The translations under genes were made by a program, and so were the position numbers. A model generated the notes under the pieces. It searched no databases and was not told where the DNA came from. It saw only the letters and a list, made by a program, of their open reading frames with translations. From positions 1-35,437 of the forward strand of contig CAMRBW010000025.1 in the NCBI GenBank assembly GCA_947040555.1: 35,437 nucleotides of DNA, read 5' to 3'. Positions 7,451 through 15,498 of this stretch are shown one piece after another. Within the stretch, counting starts at the first letter, position 1; each line of letters opens with the position of its first letter. The DNA comes from an uncultured Oceanospirillales bacterium. Lineage in GTDB: Bacteria > Pseudomonadota > Gammaproteobacteria > Pseudomonadales > Endozoicomonadaceae.

Positions 7451-8968
7451 TCAGCCCTCGAAGCTGATCCCTTTCAGTTTGTGGTGTCCGGCGGGAGCAA
7501 GCTGAAAGCCTTTCACATTTTTCTTCATACCCGCATTCTGGACCTGTACATAGATCGGGAGGTGGGGCAGTTCCTCCTGCAGTTGCACCTGAACCTGTTC
7601 GTACAGTGCCAGACGCTCTTCCTGACTGACAGAGCTGCGGGCGGTTTCCAGTAGTTCGTCCATTTTTTCATTGGTGTAGAAAGAACGGTTACCGGCACTG
7701 CCGTGGGTGGCGGAGTTGAACAGAGGGAAGAGACCATAGTCTGCATCACCGGTAACGGTCACCCAGGACAGGATATAGGTGTCGTGTTCACCACGGGAGG
7801 TACCATCCAGAAATGCGCCCCACTCCACTACTTCGATGGACATATCGATGCCAATCTCCCGCACCTGGGCTTGTAACACCTGAGCGATTTGCACACGGAC
7901 AGGGTTGTCGTTGGTCCAGAGGGTGGTCTTGAAGCCGTTCGGGTAACCCGCTTCCGTTAGCAGCTGCCGGGCTTTTTCATAGTCCTGCTGGTATTGGATA
8001 CCTTTTGGACTATAGCCAAACACACGGGGGCTGATAGAGGAGTTGGTGGCGGTGCCAGAACCCGTAACGACCGCATCAATAATATCCTGGGAGTTAATGG
8101 CGTAGCCCATCGCCTGCCGCACCTTGACATTATCAAACGGTGGTTTGGTGGTATTGAAACCATAGTAAGCGACTGACAGCGCCTCCCCTTCCAGCAGCTG
8201 AAGGTTGCTGTGGTTCTTCACGGTTTCTTTATCGATGGGTTCAATATCGTAGGCGATATCGGCTTCACCGGTTTCCAGGGCGATGGTGCGGTTGGTGCCT
8301 TCGACAATATTGCGGAATTTGACGTTGGGAACGGCCTGAACACCATCATAGTAATCATTGTGAGCTGTCAGGCTGATAGTGTCGCCAGCGGCCCAGTCAG
8401 CAAACTTGTAAGGGCCGGTGCCCACGGGCTGCTGACCATAGTTATCACCGGAGCTGGTCACCGCTTTTTCGTTCAGGATGGAGGAGGCGGTATGGGTCAG
8501 ATGGTAGAGCAGGGGACCGAAGGGCTGGCTGGTGGTGATTTTGACGGTGTAGTCATCGATCACATCCACCGTTTCGATGGTGCCGGCGATATGGGCGACA
8601 GTGGGCGAATCCACCATACGGTCGAGGGTGAATTTAACGTCAGATGCCTTCAGCTCCTCACCGTTATGGAACTTCACCCCTTCACGGAGTTTGAACACTG
8701 TCGTATTGGCATCCACACTTTCCCAGGATACGGCCAGATCAGGGACGATCTTCATAGTCTCGTCGACGGTGACCAGCTGGCTGTAAATCTGGGCGGCGAC
8801 ACGGGAGGAGGGCTGGTCATTGGTGGCGTGGGGATCGAGCGTTTTGGCATCAGAACCCTGGGCAACGACCAGCGTATCCTGAACCTGTGCCGTCTCTTCC
8901 TGACCACCACAACCTGCCAGTAGTGCTGTTAACGCCACGGCGATGGCGGTTTTTGCTGAGTACTTCAT
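7451..8968 (-). CDS. ABC transporter family-5 solute-binding lipoprotein (copy 2)
   Basis: Paralogue of the gene at 4395-5912 with identical length (505 aa) and the same lipoprotein signal peptide and lipobox LLAGC (Cys20). Shared landmarks are VAQGSDAKTLDPHATNDQPS, GVKFHNGEELKASDVKFTL, GTGPYKF and HHKLKGISF. Differences are conservative and spread along the protein (for example VDETMKIV against IDADMNVI), so the copies have diverged under selection rather than decayed. It is the first gene of the minus-strand cluster, separated from the permease-linked copy by the zinc-finger gene. It probably feeds the same DppBCDF permease with a shifted ligand preference (inference). Confidence 0.93.
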   Translation of the reverse strand: MKYSAKTAIAVALTALLAGCGGQEETAQVQDTLVVAQGSDAKTLDPHATNDQPSSRVAAQIYSQLVTVDETMKIVPDLAVSWESVDANTTVFKLREGVKFHNGEELKASDVKFTLDRMVDSPTVAHIAGTIETVDVIDDYTVKITTSQPFGPLLYHLTHTASSILNEKAVTSSGDNYGQQPVGTGPYKFADWAAGDTISLTAHNDYYDGVQAVPNVKFRNIVEGTNRTIALETGEADIAYDIEPIDKETVKNHSNLQLLEGEALSVAYYGFNTTKPPFDNVKVRQAMGYAINSQDIIDAVVTGSGTATNSSISPRVFGYSPKGIQYQQDYEKARQLLTEAGYPNGFKTTLWTNDNPVRVQIAQVLQAQVREIGIDMSIEVVEWGAFLDGTSRGEHDTYILSWVTVTGDADYGLFPLFNSATHGSAGNRSFYTNEKMDELLETARSSVSQEERLALYEQVQVQLQEELPHLPIYVQVQNAGMKKNVKGFQLAPAGHHKLKGISFEG

Positions 8969-9065
8969 AAATACCCTTGGTTTTTTAATTATTGTTGTTT
9001 TTGTTTTTGTGCATTTGAAATTTAAGTTATGGCTGTCATCTATGATATTGCGGGAAATACCTATG
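8969..9065 (-). repeat. Duplicated leader of solute-binding gene, copy 2
   Basis: Matches 5913-6009 over 97 nt in the same orientation, including TTTGAAATTTAA and the Shine-Dalgarno area (AAGGGTAT before the ATG). Together with the gene it forms one duplicated block of about 1.6 kb. Confidence 0.8.
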
Positions 9066-9100
9066 CGGGCAAAAACACGGGCAAAAACACGGGCAAAAAC
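9066..9100. repeat. 12-bp tandem repeat, three copies
   Basis: CGGGCAAAAACA repeated three times, the last copy one base short, immediately upstream of the duplicated leader of the first dpp-cluster gene. Confidence 0.9.
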
Positions 9101-9468
9101 GATTGATTTTTAATGGTGAGGTTCACGATCGCGTGGCAGACGTGTATTGACGTATGTTGTAGGTAATCGGCACAAAAATAGCTCTGGTTTTTCCGAAGAC
9201 TGATCTCCTTTCCACCGAAATCTGGTGGGTCTCTATCTGTTTGACAGGGCGTTAAAACTTCAGAGTGAGATTTCGTTCTCATGGCGATTCGCTTTACGCA
9301 AAAATGTCGGTGTTAATACCTGTTTTTGTGAGATTGGCGACAATCGCAGAGCGATTCTGAAAGCGTATACTGCCTGACTGTTTTGCTCCTGGTTCTTTTG
9401 AGGGTTTCTCTTGAGAGCTGCGAGCTTCTTTTTGCGTTAGTTATAAGTTTGAAAAACGGATAGGTATA
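9101..9468. other. Divergent intergenic region
   Basis: Gap between the minus-strand transporter cluster and the plus-strand secreted gene. It holds a small perfect palindrome AATCGC-AGA-GCGATT at 9342-9356 that could be an operator half-site pair. There is no convincing sigma70 promoter with correct spacing. The minus-strand open frame that reads through the 12-bp repeat (LPVFLPVF) looks non-coding. Confidence 0.4.
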
Positions 9469-9855
9469 ATGAAAAAGTTACTTGCAGTAGCACTGATGAC
9501 CATGGTCAGCTGTGGCGCATTCGCTGATAGTTGGAAAAAGCTGGGCGAGCGCAAGGTCTCTTTCGGAAACGAAACTGATGTGATCCACGTAAGTGGTCTG
9601 AAAGGTAAGTACAATAAAATTTCCCTGCGTGTGACTGACGCGCCTGTTCGTTTGAACAAGATAACCGTTGTGTTTGGTAACGGTAAGAAGCAGCAGTTTT
9701 TCATTAACAAGCGTCTGGAGAAAGGTCAGAAGACCCGTGCATTCGCTCTGCTGAATGGTCCTCGCATTGTTAACAAAGTTGAGCTGGATTACAAGAAAGC
9801 TGCTGGTGGTGGCTTCAAGTCTGCAGAAGTTAAACTGTACGGTCTGAAAGACTAA
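9469..9855 (+). CDS. Small secreted beta-rich protein, possibly DUF2541 (YaaI)-like
   Basis: A 128-aa protein with a signal peptide (MKKLLAVALMTMVSCGAFA-DS). The mature part is basic and shows alternating beta-strand patterns, beginning WKKLGERKVSFGNETDVI. The layout resembles the periplasmic DUF2541/YaaI family (LG... start, RNETN-like motif, final strand LKIIGD versus VKLYGLKD), but I judged this by eye and the match is weak. An RBS-like GGATAGG precedes the ATG. It is monocistronic, closed by the terminator at 9877-9907. Codon use is even and rich in lysine, suggesting good expression. Confidence 0.8.
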   Translation: MKKLLAVALMTMVSCGAFADSWKKLGERKVSFGNETDVIHVSGLKGKYNKISLRVTDAPVRLNKITVVFGNGKKQQFFINKRLEKGQKTRAFALLNGPRIVNKVELDYKKAAGGGFKSAEVKLYGLKD

Positions 9856-9876
9856 GACTGATAGTTTTTGAGCTGT

Positions 9877-9907
9877 AAAAAACGGGCGAATTTTCGCCCG
9901 TTTTTTT
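9877..9907. terminator. Bidirectional intrinsic terminator
   Basis: Stem AAAAAACGGGCGA/TCGCCCGTTTTTT with an ATTT loop and flanking A and T tracts. It sits between the convergent genes ending at 9855 (plus) and 9926 (minus) and can serve both. Confidence 0.9.
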
Positions 9908-9925
9908 ATTCCGCTTTCACGTCAA

Positions 9926-10372
9926 TCAACGTGGGATATTGAGCCAGGCAAAACCGGTCTGGAAAGCCGTCTCCTGGAATTTTTTCAGACCCGCATCCCG
10001 GGCATCTACCAGCAGGGGCGTATACTTGAGTTGCTCTTTGATAGCCTGAGAGCTGACCAGCTCCACGCGTAGACCGTCAATCAGCTGAATTGCGGTTTCG
10101 ATTTTGAAACCATCAGCACCCCCGGCAAATTTACCCTTCTTTGGACGCTCACGAATAACAACAGTGTTGACTTTGTAATCCTCCATCAGCTTTTTAAAGG
10201 TGTTCTGGAAGTGGCGCACTTTCTCAGTCTCACTGCCCAGCAGAGAGATGCGGGTAGCACGGCAGTCGTGGGTGCTCATCAAACCCTGATCCATCGAGAG
10301 GATGCAGAACAGAGCTTCGTTACTCTGGATATCAATACTGCAGATTTTGGTGGTTGTGCTGTGTTCAGACAT
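9926..10372 (-). CDS. DUF3010 family protein
   Basis: A 148-aa cytosolic protein of unknown function that I recognise as the DUF3010 family common in marine gammaproteobacteria. Key features are an N-terminal ICSIDIQSNEALFCIL strand pair and the family block VVIRERPKKGKFAGGADGFK, followed by IETAIQL and VELVSSQAIK. The alternating strands and conserved acidic or glycine positions suggest an RNase H-like fold, but that is speculative. It has its own promoter at 10417-10445, downstream of syd, and shares the terminator at 9877-9907 with the convergent secreted gene. Confidence 0.85.
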   Translation of the reverse strand: MSEHSTTTKICSIDIQSNEALFCILSMDQGLMSTHDCRATRISLLGSETEKVRHFQNTFKKLMEDYKVNTVVIRERPKKGKFAGGADGFKIETAIQLIDGLRVELVSSQAIKEQLKYTPLLVDARDAGLKKFQETAFQTGFAWLNIPR

Positions 10373-10416
10373 AGTGATTTTCTATCAGGAAACAGTTATT
10401 GAAAAATAAGGGCGGC

Positions 10417-10445
10417 ATTATACTCTTAATCAGAGAGCCCGTTAA
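10417..10445 (-). promoter_or_regulatory. Sigma70-like promoter of the DUF3010 gene
   Basis: On the minus strand, TTAACG (10440-10445) and TATAAT (10417-10422) are separated by 17 bp. The -10 box is a perfect consensus and lies 45 nt upstream of the ATG at 10372. Confidence 0.6.
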
Positions 10446-11000
10446 TCAGACATCCAGTGTATTGATAAAATCTGCAATAGAGTCTGCCAGTTTGCGATGG
10501 GGGTTCTGACCGACCCGCTCCGCCCAAACTTCCCCCGTTTCGTTAATGACCGAGATGATGATTTCGTCATCATCGGTAGCGGCGATAAAAAAGGTTTCCG
10601 GCTGATGTCGTTTACGCTTCATCATCGTGTGGCCGATCAGATTTTCCTGCAGGCGTTCAAAGTCGTCTTTGTTCCAGGGTTGCAGCAGTTCAAGATCTCC
10701 ATCAGCGCAGCGAGCGGTCAGATTGTTGCTGTAGAAGCTGGTATAGAACATTTTCAGGTCTGGATGCAGGGTGATATTTAGAGCTTGCTCCATTCCGGAG
10801 AAGTCCAGACCACCATGGCAGGCGACAGGTTTCCAGTAACAATACTCGTCATCGGCCTTACCCTGCTCGCAGGGGGAGGGCCACTCAGCATCCGCCTCAA
10901 TTACTGGTAACGCGTTGTTTACGTGAGCGTGACTGTCCAGGTAACGGCGATGAAATTCGGTAAGAGCAGAAGTGACATTGGAAAGAGCGTCGGTACTCAT
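10446..11000 (-). CDS. syd: SecY-interacting protein Syd
   Basis: A 184-aa cytosolic protein that binds SecY at the inner face of the membrane and is thought to monitor or release defective translocons (known from E. coli, 181 aa). Family landmarks are ALTEFHRRYLD at the N-terminus, the SPC motif (EWPSPCEQG), CYWKPVACHG, LHPDLKMFYTSFYS, the strongly conserved FERLQENLIGH near the centre, and a C-terminal PETFFIAATDDDEIISV and HRKLADSIADFI. The frame runs 37 codons upstream, but ATG 11000 has AAAGGA upstream and forms an ATGA overlap with the end of ynjF, so it is the start. Last gene of the ynjBCDF-syd operon. Confidence 0.95.
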   Translation of the reverse strand: MSTDALSNVTSALTEFHRRYLDSHAHVNNALPVIEADAEWPSPCEQGKADDEYCYWKPVACHGGLDFSGMEQALNITLHPDLKMFYTSFYSNNLTARCADGDLELLQPWNKDDFERLQENLIGHTMMKRKRHQPETFFIAATDDDEIIISVINETGEVWAERVGQNPHRKLADSIADFINTLDV

Positions 11001-11689
11001 GATAGAGCGTTCCTTTTCAGGGTCTGATAGCCGCCGTAGATACGTGTTGTGGTGGTCATCAAGCAGAGTATGCCAAAGCCTGTAGCCAGTACTGGAAACC
11101 AGCCTGGCCATAAACAGATAGCGATGTAAAACAGCAGCGTCTCTGTTCCCTCGGTGAGCCCACCAAGATAGTGCAGGGATTTGTTATCAAATTGCACCCG
11201 TTCCAGCCGGTGTTTTTCCGCCATAATAGCAAAGGCCAGAAAGCTGCTGCCGGTACCGATAAAACAGAAAATCAGGAAGGCTGCCGGCAGCGCATTTTGC
11301 AGGGGATCGGCCAGTGCAAAACCAAAAATAACGACAGAGTAGAACAAAAAATCCAGTGTGATATCCAGAAATCCCCCGGCATCTGTCGGGCCAACCAGAC
11401 GCGCCAGCGCGCCGTCGAGCCCATCGAGTATTCGGTTGAGCAGGATCAACACCAGCGCAACGATATACCATTCCAGCATCAGCGCAGGGAGTGTCAGCAG
11501 ACCAATGATAAATCCGATCAGAGTGAGCTGATCCGGCGTTACTCTTGCCTGAAAATCAAGTGCCTGAAAATCAAGTGCCTGAAAATCAGGTGTTTGGACA
11601 TCTGTGTTTTGAATGTTCGCTTTTTTTAATTTTTCCGCCAGATATCTCAGGGGTGGCTGAATCCAGACATGTGTCCAGCGATCAATCAT
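10997..11689 (-). CDS. ynjF: CDP-alcohol phosphatidyltransferase family protein, YnjF-like
   Basis: Inner-membrane enzyme, 230 aa, that would transfer a phosphatidyl group from a CDP-alcohol to a second alcohol; the substrate is unknown. The catalytic motif DGLDGALARLVGPTDAGG, then FLDITLD, fits D-x2-DG-x2-AR-x7-G-x3-D-x3-D with its metal-binding aspartates. Several transmembrane helices follow. I chose ATG 11689 (GGAG about 9 nt upstream, 8-nt overlap with ynjD) over the start 22 codons earlier. The N-terminal cytosolic part contains a DFQAL repeat from a 15-bp tandem repeat, making it longer than the E. coli protein (206 aa as I recall). In E. coli ynjF lies at the end of ynjBCDE-F, supporting the assignment; ynjE is absent here. 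Confidence 0.88.
   Translation of the reverse strand: MIDRWTHVWIQPPLRYLAEKLKKANIQNTDVQTPDFQALDFQALDFQARVTPDQLTLIGFIIGLLTLPALMLEWYIVALVLILLNRILDGLDGALARLVGPTDAGGFLDITLDFLFYSVVIFGFALADPLQNALPAAFLIFCFIGTGSSFLAFAIMAEKHRLERVQFDNKSLHYLGGLTEGTETLLFYIAICLWPGWFPVLATGFGILCLMTTTTRIYGGYQTLKRNALS
11547..11591. repeat. 15-bp in-frame tandem repeat in ynjF
   Basis: TGCCTGAAAATCAAG repeated three times (last copy with one change). It encodes the DFQAL pentapeptide repeat ahead of the first membrane helix. Confidence 0.92.
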
Positions 11690-12368
11690 AGGTTGTTTCT
11701 CCGGCTTCTGAGCGGTGCAGTTCAATAATGCGTTCGCTGCAGTCCTGTCGATCATGGGTGACCATCAGGGCGGGAATATTGCGCTCCCTGATGGTAGTGA
11801 AGACAAAATCACGAATCTGGGTACGTAACCGACTGTCCAGTTTGGAGAATGGCTCATCCAGAAGGAGCGCGCGAGGCTCAGCCAGCAGCGTGCGCATCAG
11901 GCTGATGCGGGCACGCTGTCCGCCTGATAAGCGACGGGGGTCTGATTTTTTATAGCCGCTCAAACCGGCGGCTGCCAAAGCCTCACTGATACGATGATGG
12001 CGTTCGTTTTTACTGAGCCGGTAAGGCAGAGCAAAAGCGAGATTCTCTTCGACATTCATATGAGGGAAGAGCAGGTCGTCCTGAAATAACAGGCCGATTT
12101 TACGCTTCTCCATCGCCATATTGGTCACATCGCAGCCATCGATAGAGATTGTGCCGGAGGCGTTGATCTCAGATGAGGAGCCCGATGCGGTTTCAGGAGC
12201 GAGAGCACCGCAAAGATAGGCCAGCAGTGTCGACTTACCGCAGCCACTTGGCCCCATAATGGAGACGATTTCACCGCTGGCTACGGTCAGGGAAAAATTA
12301 TCGAGCAGAATGTGTTCACCCTCGCTGAGACGAATGGCGAGCCGAATAGTGTTTAACTCAAGACTCAT
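11682..12368 (-). CDS. ynjD: ABC transporter ATP-binding protein YnjD
   Basis: ATPase of the YnjBCD importer, 228 aa from ATG 12368. It carries Walker A GPSGCGKST, Q-loop LLFQDDLLFPHM, signature LSGGQRARISLMR, Walker B ALLLDEPFSKLD and switch histidine VTHDRQD, as in spermidine/thiamine/iron-type importers. The start MSLELN overlaps the ynjC stop by 11 nt. The longer frame upstream translates the 15-bp repeat array as repeated ASALC and is rejected. A Ser/Glu-rich insert (ASGSSSEIN) lies between Walker A and the Q-loop. The substrate of YnjBCD is not established; E. coli annotation only says putative transporter. Confidence 0.9.
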   Translation of the reverse strand: MSLELNTIRLAIRLSEGEHILLDNFSLTVASGEIVSIMGPSGCGKSTLLAYLCGALAPETASGSSSEINASGTISIDGCDVTNMAMEKRKIGLLFQDDLLFPHMNVEENLAFALPYRLSKNERHHRISEALAAAGLSGYKKSDPRRLSGGQRARISLMRTLLAEPRALLLDEPFSKLDSRLRTQIRDFVFTTIRERNIPALMVTHDRQDCSERIIELHRSEAGETTYD

Positions 12369-14166
12369 GGGTGCTTCTCTTGGGGGGGGAGTGGTTGCGG
12401 CGCAAAGAGCTGAGGCGCAAAGAGCTGAGGCGCAAAGAGCTGAGACGTAAAGAGCTGAGACGTGGAACAGCAATCGCCAAACCAAAAAAGATCATCGGTA
12501 CCAGCATCTGCATCACTGCGTACAGCGCCAACAAACGACGGTTGCCACCCGATGCCAGGGCAACAGCCTCGGTGGTTAAGGTTTCATAGCGTCCGGCTCC
12601 CGCCATCACGGTTGGCAGATACAGCGCGGTACTTACCGCCACTCCGAGCGCCAGCGCAGTAAACAGGGGGCTTATCAGCATTGGCAGCTTAACTTTTAAG
12701 AATGTCCTGACTCTGGAACCGGAGAGTATCAATCCGGCATGGCTGAAGCGCTGGTCATATTTCTGCCACGGATCAACAAGGCTGAGGTAGCAGTAAGGGA
12801 ATACATACAACAGGTGACAGGCGGCAACAGTCCACCAATAGCCATCCAGATGCAGCGCTACCAGTGGTGTCTGGATACCGAGCAGAAACGACATCTGCGG
12901 CAGTAACAGAGGCAGGTAGAAAAAGAAGACTATTGACCTCTGCTGCCAACGACTCAACCGATGACAGTATTCAAGACAGAAGACACTCAGCAGCACACCC
13001 ACCACAGAGCAGGTTAGAGCCACGGTAATTGTGGTCTGTAACGGCTCAAGCATACCGGGAAAAAAGCGTATCCAGGCGCGCAAGGAGATATCGGAGGGCA
13101 CTATGTCGGGAAAGCGCCAGCGCCAGCTAAACGACCATATCACTACAACAATAAGACTGATCCAGGCCAGCACCAGTAGTCCGGAAAATAACAGACGACC
13201 ACTTGTTATCAGGATAGAACGGCTTCGCCCCCGGTAACCTCCGGTTAGCCAGCCTCTCAGGCCGCTGGTAAGCACTTTTTCCAGTTGCAACCAACACGCC
13301 ATACACAATCCGACCAATAGCAACAGCAACAGAGCGCCAGCTGCTGCGGCCAGTGCCAGAGCGGGGTCGGGATCTTGCTGCCACTGGAGAATCTGCACCG
13401 GGAGCAACGGGGGCATATTGGGGCCGATGATCAGCGAGACATCGACAACAGAGAGGGAAAAGGCCAGTACGATCATTACCGAGAGTCTGATCTTTGGATA
13501 GAGCAGCGGCCAGACCAGTTTCAGCCAGCATTGAAGATGGCTGTAACCGAGCGACCGACCGGTGGTCAGTAGTCGTTCAATCGGAGTCTGGCTGACGGCG
13601 GCGATCAGCATCAGACAGAGAAATGGAACCTCTTTGAGTACCAGCGCGAATATCAGACCCAGACCCCAGGGGTCGTTAACGGTGAGCAGGTCTGGCGGAT
13701 GAAGCCAGTCCATGGGTACCGCCAGTATTCGGCTGACAATACCGCTGGGAGAGAGTAAAAACACGACACCAATAGCGAGCGCTGAGTGAGGAATGGCCAG
13801 CAGTGGTGGCAACGTGCGTCCGGTTAACTTCCACAGTCGTGTATTCCATGAACTGATCAGAAAGACCATGGTTAGCAGCAGCGACAACAGGGTGGCGCCG
13901 ACTCCGGTGAACAGTGTCGTCAGTATCATTGTCCATAAGCCGGGTGTAGCCAACAGCTGTTGCCAGGGAGCCAGAGAGAAGCTGTTATAGCCAAGTGCCG
14001 GTAACCAGCCAAAAGCGGGTAGAATAATCCCGGCCAAACCGATTGCCGTTAATAGCGGAAACAGCCACGGAATCACATACACGCCCCGACTGGCAAGATA
14101 AGCCCACCGACTGGAGTAAGATCTGGCGGCATAAGAGCTGGTGGAGGTTGAAGTAGAATTTATCAT
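12358..14166 (-). CDS. ynjC: ABC transporter permease YnjC, fused two-domain
   Basis: Inner-membrane permease, 602 aa, with two BPD_transp_1 halves in one chain, about twelve hydrophobic segments. Each half has an EAA-like loop: LLTTGRSLGYSHLQCWLKLV in the first, ILSGSRVRTFLKVKLPML in the second. E. coli YnjC is about 511 aa as I recall; the surplus is partly at the C-terminus. There a 15-bp repeat encodes RLSSL four times, and a run of eight C on the coding strand (G on plus, 12382-12389) precedes the stop. The start ATG 14166 overlaps the ynjB stop as ATGA and the stop overlaps ynjD by 11 nt, so the three genes are translationally coupled. Confidence 0.9.
   Translation of the reverse strand: MINSTSTSTSSYAARSYSSRWAYLASRGVYVIPWLFPLLTAIGLAGIILPAFGWLPALGYNSFSLAPWQQLLATPGLWTMILTTLFTGVGATLLSLLLTMVFLISSWNTRLWKLTGRTLPPLLAIPHSALAIGVVFLLSPSGIVSRILAVPMDWLHPPDLLTVNDPWGLGLIFALVLKEVPFLCLMLIAAVSQTPIERLLTTGRSLGYSHLQCWLKLVWPLLYPKIRLSVMIVLAFSLSVVDVSLIIGPNMPPLLPVQILQWQQDPDPALALAAAAGALLLLLLVGLCMACWLQLEKVLTSGLRGWLTGGYRGRSRSILITSGRLLFSGLLVLAWISLIVVVIWSFSWRWRFPDIVPSDISLRAWIRFFPGMLEPLQTTITVALTCSVVGVLLSVFCLEYCHRLSRWQQRSIVFFFYLPLLLPQMSFLLGIQTPLVALHLDGYWWTVAACHLLYVFPYCYLSLVDPWQKYDQRFSHAGLILSGSRVRTFLKVKLPMLISPLFTALALGVAVSTALYLPTVMAGAGRYETLTTEAVALASGGNRRLLALYAVMQMLVPMIFFGLAIAVPRLSSLRLSSLRLSSLRLSSLRRNHSPPKRSTHES
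12382..12389. repeat. Poly-G/C tract (8 bp) at the ynjC-ynjD junction
   Basis: Eight consecutive G on the plus strand, in the last codons of ynjC and 14 bp upstream of the ynjD ATG. Homopolymers of this length can slip; a one-base change would move the ynjC stop relative to the ynjD start. Confidence 0.85.
12401..12460. repeat. 15-bp in-frame tandem repeat in ynjC (4 copies)
   Basis: CGCAAAGAGCTGAGG repeated four times with small changes in copies 3 and 4. On the coding strand it gives repeated RLSSL at the cytosolic C-terminus of YnjC. Confidence 0.92.
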
Positions 14167-15407
14167 CGACGGTAGCGTTTCAGCCAGGCCTCTTCCAGCG
14201 CTTTAACCCAGTCGGGGTGGGGTTCTGTCAAGGTCTGTATTGGCGTTTTGTTGTCGAAGGTTGAAGCGGCTGCGTTTTGCTGTTTCAACGCCTTTTGATC
14301 TTCTGGTTGCAGCCGGCTGGCAGAGAGCACGGTCGGATCTCCCCAGATTTTTGGATCCGCTTTGCGCAACTGAGCTTCAGGAGAGATCAGGAAGTTAATG
14401 GTCACTTCTGCCGCAGCCTTGGCCGAGGAGTTATAGGGAATGGCCAGAAAGTGACTGTTGCCGATAGTGCCCCCTTTGTGAACATAGGTGCGTACGGTAT
14501 TGGGCAGCAGACCATCATTAATACCTGCCCGGGCGGCACCCGGATTGAAACTCAGAGCAAAGGCCAGCTCACCATCGTCAACCAGTGACAGCATGGCGAC
14601 AGAGCTGTTGGGAAAGATTCTACCCCGACGCCACAGGGTGGGGTGCAGGGCATCAAGATAGTCCCAAAGGGGTTTGGTGACACGATTAAAGTCATCACCG
14701 ACAGGCTTCTGTAGACGTTCAGGGTTGGCTATTAACTCGATCAGCGCCTGTTTCAGAAAGGTCGTACCGACAAAATCTGGCGGCGCCGGGTAGGTAAATA
14801 ACCCTGGATTCTTCTTGGAGAAAGACAACAGCTCCTGCATGGTCTTTGGTGGTTTGCTGACTAAGGCTGTGTCGTAGATGAACACCAGCTGTGCCATCCC
14901 CCATGGGACTTCCATGCCGTTGACGGGCTCACCGAAATCGACGACGGTCGTTGGTTTCTCTTTGGGATCGATATAACGCCAGTTTGGTAAACGGCTGGCG
15001 AATGGGCCATAAAGAAGACCATTGCTGTTTAGTGTCCGAAAATTCTCGCCATTCAGCCAGATAATATCAGCGGAGCCACCGGTATTCCGTCCGGCATTTT
15101 TTTCAGCGATGACCCGGCTGATCACCGGGGCAATATCATCGACTTTAACGTGGCGCAGTTTGACATCGTATCGCCGTCTCAGTTCGGTTGCTGCCCAATG
15201 AAGGTAGTTGTTGATGTTTGCACTCCCTCCCCATGCATTCATGTAAACCGTTTGACCTTTGGCTGCATTGAGCGTCTCCTGCCAATTGTCTGTATGCTCT
15301 GTATGCTCTGTATGCTCTGTATAAAGAGGCACATCCGCATGAAGGGTAACAGTGAACAAAAGGGTGAGCATAGCGGTCAAAGGGTAACCCTTTGTGTTTT
15401 TGATCAT
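14163..15407 (-). CDS. ynjB: ABC transporter substrate-binding protein YnjB
   Basis: Periplasmic binding protein, 414 aa, first gene of the ynj operon. It has a signal peptide (MIKNTKGYPLTAMLTLLFTV, cleavage likely after LHA). YnjB landmarks are WQETLNAAKGQTVYMNAWGG, then GGSADIIWLNGENFRTLNS and VPWGMAQLVFIYDT, followed by a C-terminal lobe ending near HPDWVKALEEAWLKRYR. The mature N-terminus begins with a TEH tripeptide repeat encoded by a 9-bp tandem repeat. The gene overlaps ynjC by 4 nt. The ligand is unknown. The upstream region carries the 20-22 bp tandem array. Confidence 0.9.
   Translation of the reverse strand: MIKNTKGYPLTAMLTLLFTVTLHADVPLYTEHTEHTEHTDNWQETLNAAKGQTVYMNAWGGSANINNYLHWAATELRRRYDVKLRHVKVDDIAPVISRVIAEKNAGRNTGGSADIIWLNGENFRTLNSNGLLYGPFASRLPNWRYIDPKEKPTTVVDFGEPVNGMEVPWGMAQLVFIYDTALVSKPPKTMQELLSFSKKNPGLFTYPAPPDFVGTTFLKQALIELIANPERLQKPVGDDFNRVTKPLWDYLDALHPTLWRRGRIFPNSSVAMLSLVDDGELAFALSFNPGAARAGINDGLLPNTVRTYVHKGGTIGNSHFLAIPYNSSAKAAAEVTINFLISPEAQLRKADPKIWGDPTVLSASRLQPEDQKALKQQNAAASTFDNKTPIQTLTEPHPDWVKALEEAWLKRYRR
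15291..15317. repeat. 9-bp in-frame tandem repeat in ynjB (3 copies)
   Basis: TGTATGCTC repeated three times. It encodes the Thr-Glu-His repeat just after the signal peptide of YnjB. Confidence 0.92.
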
Positions 15408-15498
15408 GTGCTTTCCTGAGGGGGATAGAAATTGAGGCGGTCAGATTATGCCAGCCGTACTTTATAAAGCACAACAGGGACTCTTTGATCAATCTCTT

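Noticed and set aside
9061..9282. Minus-strand 73-codon frame ending LPVFLPVFLPA
   Set aside because: Begins and ends in low-complexity repeat DNA, no RBS or homology.
12369..12485. Extended ynjD start giving a repeated ASALC peptide
   Set aside because: It translates the ynjC repeat in another frame; the ATG at 12368 matches the family start and overlaps ynjC normally.
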